Below, piece by piece: positions 60,898 through 64,000 of a stretch of 64,000 bases of DNA. The stretch is from Siderastrea siderea (Eukaryota; Cnidaria; Anthozoa; Scleractinia; Rhizangiidae), in assembly GCA_964030785.1 (NCBI GenBank), contig OZ034969.1, positions 68,769,162 through 68,833,161 of the forward strand, read 5' to 3'. Each line of letters starts with the position of its first letter. The first letter of the stretch is position 1. A program made the position numbers and the translations under genes. The notes under the pieces were generated by a model. That model made no database searches. It saw only the letters and a program-made list of their open reading frames with translations, and had not been told where the DNA came from.

Positions 60898-62111
60898 GTA
60901 AATGTACAAGAATGTTCTGTATAGATTAATAAATAACTTGTAACATCTTTTAAATAAGTAGAGGTTAAAAATAATGAGGCTACATACAGCTGTAAGATCA
61001 CCTATTTGGCACATGCAGCAGGTCTCAAGTGAAGTCAAGTTTATTAATTGTACATGTATACTGTTTAGACTTATTTACAAAAGAAAAGGAAATAACAAGG
61101 TATTACAAGGAAAGTCAGGGAAAGTCCAGTGTGACGAAGGGAGCAAATAATCAACTACAAGCTATAACATCATTGGTAGCTGGCATATGTGGCAATAAGT
61201 TTTGAGTGACATACATTAACATACATGTAGGTGTTGCCCTGAACTACCACAACTTACTTAAAAATTTTGTTGTTGTGTGAGTAAGTTTAACCGACAACAG
61301 TTGAAACCACCCATTTATATTAAGGTCCCATCAAGCATACTCAGCCCTGAACAGGTGTTCTGTTCTGGTTATCGCCCTCAATGACAGCTCTGGCTGTTGA
61401 AGTGGATCACATCTGAGGTCTTTATCACTTAACTGACCAATCGGGTGCGATAATCAGAGACACTTCCAACTCGGTGACAATTAACTTTTCACTTGAGTCT
61501 CAGTCACCAACAGCATTCTTTGACTTTGCAAAGACTGCTCTCACCCAGATGCCCAGGGGGCATCCCGATCTATTTGTGAACATTTAGTGATGGTCGTAAC
61601 CACAAAGGGTGGAAAGATGTGTAAGTACTTTATTGAAACATGCTGTTTACTCCGTGTTCTCCAGTGGGAACTGATTGAGAATACTATGATCATGTAAAAA
61701 TTAATTAACATGCGAAGTTTAAAAGGAAAAACGTGAAAACCAGTTTTAAATGCTGCATATAGAATAATAATTATAATAATAATTTTATGACAGTTTCTTT
61801 GCAGTGTACCTGTAGATGTTTGCATGTTGGGATGGCAACTCTAGCCTACACAGCCATTTGTATCTCTGTGAAATTTTGCATTTTTCAGAAAAGAATGTCT
61901 CCTTCAGTTTTCATCATTTTCCTCATATATGCAACATTTGCTAAACAGTCAATTTGTCATTTTTTTGTTTGCCAAGTTTAATTAATTTTGTGGTAGTTTA
62001 TGACTGCCGACGTAAGTTCAGAGTTCATCCTATTTATACACGACCAAGATTCACATTTGCCATTGTTTATCTTACTGACTCAGCAATGTTATTTTTGGTG
62101 TGTTTGAACAG
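60898..62111 (+). other. VCPIP1 intron 1 (1214 bp)
   Basis: Phase-0 intron between AAG|GTAAAT and TTGAACAG|AAC. It contains a possible LINE 3' end ('gtcaagtttattaattgtac', about 61028) and an (aat)-rich tract near 61762-61785. No additional exon was recognised. Confidence 0.8.
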
Positions 62112-62359
62112 AACGTGACCCTGCTTGAATGTCATCTTTGTCATGGTCCTCTTCGCCGTGTCAAATCAGATGGCAGCCCAGTGTATGTGAATGGTGACAG
62201 GACGACAACACCTGTTGAAGGCAGGAGTCGCTGTGGGTGTGGATTTAAACATTACTGGAATGGAAGAGAATATGACAACATGCCAGAAAGGTGGGTGTAT
62301 AGTGATTCCAACAGGGGAATACTTGAATACACAATTGAATGGCTTGGTGCAAGACTGAC
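62112..62359 (+). CDS. VCPIP1: VCPIP1 deubiquitinase, coding exon 2
   Basis: Continues the protein with NVTLLECHLCHGPLRRVKSD, then VNGDRTTTPVEGRSRCGCGF, KHYWNGREYDNMPER and YTIEWLGARLT. The paired CxxC and CGCGF cysteines look like a second zinc-binding unit and correspond to the CNWCHG / CGCGFKH region of human VCPIP1 as I recall it. The exon is 248 bp, so the next intron is phase 2 (AC|GTAAGT, perfect donor). No further VCPIP1 exon is recognisable before the window ends, so the gene is partial here. Confidence 0.92.
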
Positions 62360-62587
62360 GTAAGTGACTTTTTCGGGTGAACTTTTTTTCTTCAAAAGTG
62401 CCTGAATTTTTGCATGTGCTTTTCAATTTAGTAGTAAAACATTCCCCTGTATTTTTTTTGGCCGTTTTGCACTTTGTTTCTGAGAAAAACGAGGACAAAA
62501 TATCGAAGCGTGCACAATGAACGCAACGAGGCGGAACAAGCGAAAACCATTCTTTAAATTTTCGGATTATTGTTAGTACGTGTTGAC

Positions 62588-62660
62588 GTGGTGCAAGTGA
62601 TTAAAGCGCGTGTACGTGGTGGATAATTTTTTTTAGAGTGTCGGTTCAAATCCTGAATTT
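62588..62660 (+). repeat. tRNA-like SINE head
   Basis: A box-like TGGTGCAAGTGAT at 62589-62601 and B box GGTTCAAATCC at 62643-62653, the internal pol III promoter of tRNA-derived SINEs. They stand 54 bp apart, longer than a tRNA, and no cloverleaf closes, so it is not a functional tRNA. The tail is T-rich. It sits 229 bp into VCPIP1 intron 2. Confidence 0.45.
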
Positions 62661-62800
62661 TTCCCCTGGTGTTATTTTTTTTCTCTGTTTGCTCTTCTTT
62701 TTAATGACTGAGTCATTTAAAGTTAAATGACTTTAGCCTCATGAAAAGTTTGGCGTCTGAACTAGCTTTAAAATTTGGCTTTTAGTAGCGTATATGACAT

Positions 62801-62920
62801 ACAGTAGAGTCCCGATTTCTCGAACTCGATTTTTTCACTAACCAGTTATCGTTTACCACCGATTTCACAAAGCAACGTTTCGTTTGTTTTGAATATTCGA
62901 GAAATCGAGATTCTTCTGTA
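62801..62920. mobile_element. pogo-like MITE (120 bp)
   Basis: Begins TACAGTAGAGTCCCGATTTC and, inverted, ends TACAGAAGAATCTCGATTTC, with TA at both extremes as the expected Tc1/mariner-type duplication. The CAGTAGARTCCCGATT terminus is typical of pogo/Tigger elements. The 60 bp interior has no coding capacity. Confidence 0.75.
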
Positions 62921-63151
62921 TGTAGCTAGCTTTGCTGTCAATGAAATGTTCCCGTCGGTTTTTTTTGCCATTTGGTGGCGTTAATGTTGAAAAATGTCCA
63001 CACTATGGCTCTGGCACTGTCTAAAGTAACTGTAACGGTGAAAACTAAAGTGACAATAATGTACTTTTCCATAATCACACTGTCAAACGTATGCAGCTTA
63101 CTGCTGCACAGACTGTTTTCAAGACACTCTTGGTGACAATTCGACCACTGT

Positions 63152-63946
63152 TTAAAAGTTTAGTTTGGTGATGGCATACAAGTTGGAATTCTCATATAAT
63201 GTCTCAGTTTGGTGTCTCCTTTTTGGAGGCAGTGGAGGAGGAGGAGGAGTAGCAGATGGCGGTGCTGGTGGCGCCGAGTTCTCACGTGGCAAAGACTGGA
63301 GTGAAATAGCTTGTGATGGTGGCGGTGCTGCATATCGTATAGCATTGGTGCGATTTATTTGAGGTGCTTCGTGAAAACAAAACAAATACCGGAGGAAAAA
63401 AAATCCAAAAACCAAAAGAAGAAGAAAAAGTGGCGCCAATGAAATAACGGGAAAACTTGCGGTAATAGTAGGTCGGGAATGGTTGGATGGTGATGGTGTG
63501 GTGAAGCTTGAATTTCTTGAAGAAGGTGAAGAAGAGGGCGACAAACAAAGATCTGGTGCAGACGGAAAAGAAGAGCAGTTGAGGTATTCTGGCCATTCCC
63601 GATGATGTAACATAAAAGTGTGGTGGCAGTCGGCTTTAACAGAAACACAAATGTTCTTGCATGGCATCAAAATATAATTGGCAGAACAGAACGGAAAAAG
63701 CGTTAAGCAAATCAGGATTCTTGAAAGTGACGAGCAACGTGCGGTGAATAATGGTAGAAAATCCAAAATAACTTTGTTCCGGTTTATATGAGCAATGTGC
63801 TGGAGCTTGTCCTCCGGTGCTGTAAAGTTGTAAAATGGGCATATCTTTAAAACTTCCTCTGAAATGGGCTGGCAGGATGTTGCCCCAGCAAAAGGGCAAC
63901 ACAACAAAATCAGGGCAAAATAAAGCAGTGAAAATAGCATTTTCAT
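63152..63946 (-). CDS. Single-pass membrane protein with Frizzled cysteine-rich domain
   Basis: A complete, intronless 264-residue type I membrane protein. Signal peptide 1-24 (LFSLLYFALILLCC); Frizzled CRD about 25-134 with the canonical ten cysteines (25, 36, 71, 80, 87, 96, 100, 107, 124, 134), the YNFT glycosylation motif, FLPLFTARC and EWPEYLNC; a Ser/Pro/Asn stalk; and one membrane span about 163-189. The cytoplasmic tail has polyproline PPPPPLPPKRR (class II SH3-type PxxPxR) and TLYENSNLY (YxN, Grb2-type SH2 site if phosphorylated). The CRD binds Wnt or other lipidated ligands in Frizzled, ROR and MuSK, so extracellular ligand binding is likely. It lacks the seven spans of Frizzled and any kinase domain, unlike secreted sFRPs too. 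ATG at 63946 is a good start directly before the signal peptide. It appears to lie antisense within VCPIP1 intron 2. Confidence 0.88.
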   Translation of the reverse strand: MKMLFSLLYFALILLCCPFAGATSCQPISEEVLKICPFYNFTAPEDKLQHIAHINRNKVILDFLPLFTARCSSLSRILICLTLFPFCSANYILMPCKNICVSVKADCHHTFMLHHREWPEYLNCSSFPSAPDLCLSPSSSPSSRNSSFTTPSPSNHSRPTITASFPVISLAPLFLLLLVFGFFFLRYLFCFHEAPQINRTNAIRYAAPPPSQAISLQSLPRENSAPPAPPSATPPPPPLPPKRRHQTETLYENSNLYAITKLNF

Positions 63947-64000
63947 TCAGTAACAGTAAACGGTTCAACGCAAACGGCTCGACAGCAAACAGAGTGAATG

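Noticed and set aside
62588..62660. Functional tRNA gene
   Set aside because: A and B boxes are present, but the spacing is too long and no acceptor stem closes; a SINE head fits better.
63152..63250. ITAM/ITIM in the CRD protein tail
   Set aside because: YENS and YAIT do not satisfy YxxL/I spacing or the ITIM consensus; only a YxN-type SH2 site is supportable.
63636..63968. Overlapping 110-codon - strand frame over the CRD gene
   Set aside because: Shadow frame; it lacks the cysteine pattern and signal peptide of the true frame.

Overview
This is a stretch of an animal nuclear genome. It is AT-rich and gene-poor, its genes have introns with GT-AG boundaries, and it is crowded with transposon relics, foldback hairpins and minisatellites. 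The gene complement (a FoxO-type forkhead gene, a VCPIP1-type deubiquitinase, a Frizzled-CRD membrane protein) shows a metazoan. The repeat types (CR1/L2-like LINE tail, SWIM-carrying DNA element, many foldback MITEs) look to me like a hexacoral cnidarian, probably a stony coral; that is inference from recalled patterns, not a database result.

Layout. 1-14 kb: no convincing gene. Three long degenerate tandem arrays sit here (about 1-2560, 4200-5160, 10350-11330), each followed by a related non-array segment, as if one composite repeat occurs three times. 14.5-19.5 kb: a two-exon FoxO-like gene on the + strand, with a CCAAT box and a perfect CRE upstream and a 4.0 kb repeat-filled intron. 19.7-45 kb: gene desert with foldbacks, a telomere-like inverted minisatellite (21.95-22.6 kb), a dispersed ~105 bp minisatellite also present in the FoxO intron, and two inverted copies of a ~1.2 kb non-autonomous element. 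45.3-46.0 kb: a 5'-truncated LINE on the - strand with a 16-copy pentanucleotide tail.

46.8-53.1 kb: a giant inverted repeat (arms 2.2 and about 2.4 kb around a 1.05 kb centre). Each arm holds an array of alternating ~100 bp half-units; the right arm is split by a 551 bp solo LTR with a 5 bp target duplication. 53.1-59.3 kb: nested mobile DNA. Two tandem ~820 bp repeats come first. One of them is interrupted by a 3994 bp element with ~235 bp terminal inverted repeats and a 7 bp target duplication. That element contains a second 1.65 kb inserted element and a broken SAP-like/SWIM gene flanked by inverted duplicates of its own first exon. Three exact-period 180 bp repeats with a 33 nt palindrome end 137 bp before the next gene.

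59.4-64 kb: the first two coding exons of a VCPIP1 orthologue (OTU-type deubiquitinase, + strand), cut by the window edge. In what appears to be its second intron lie a tRNA-like SINE, a pogo-like MITE and, on the opposite strand, a complete single-exon gene for a signal peptide + Frizzled cysteine-rich domain + one membrane span + proline/tyrosine-motif tail. The genes are not an operon; they are independent eukaryotic units embedded in repeats. Several long apparent reading frames begin at non-ATG codons, so starts given here were re-chosen at ATG.
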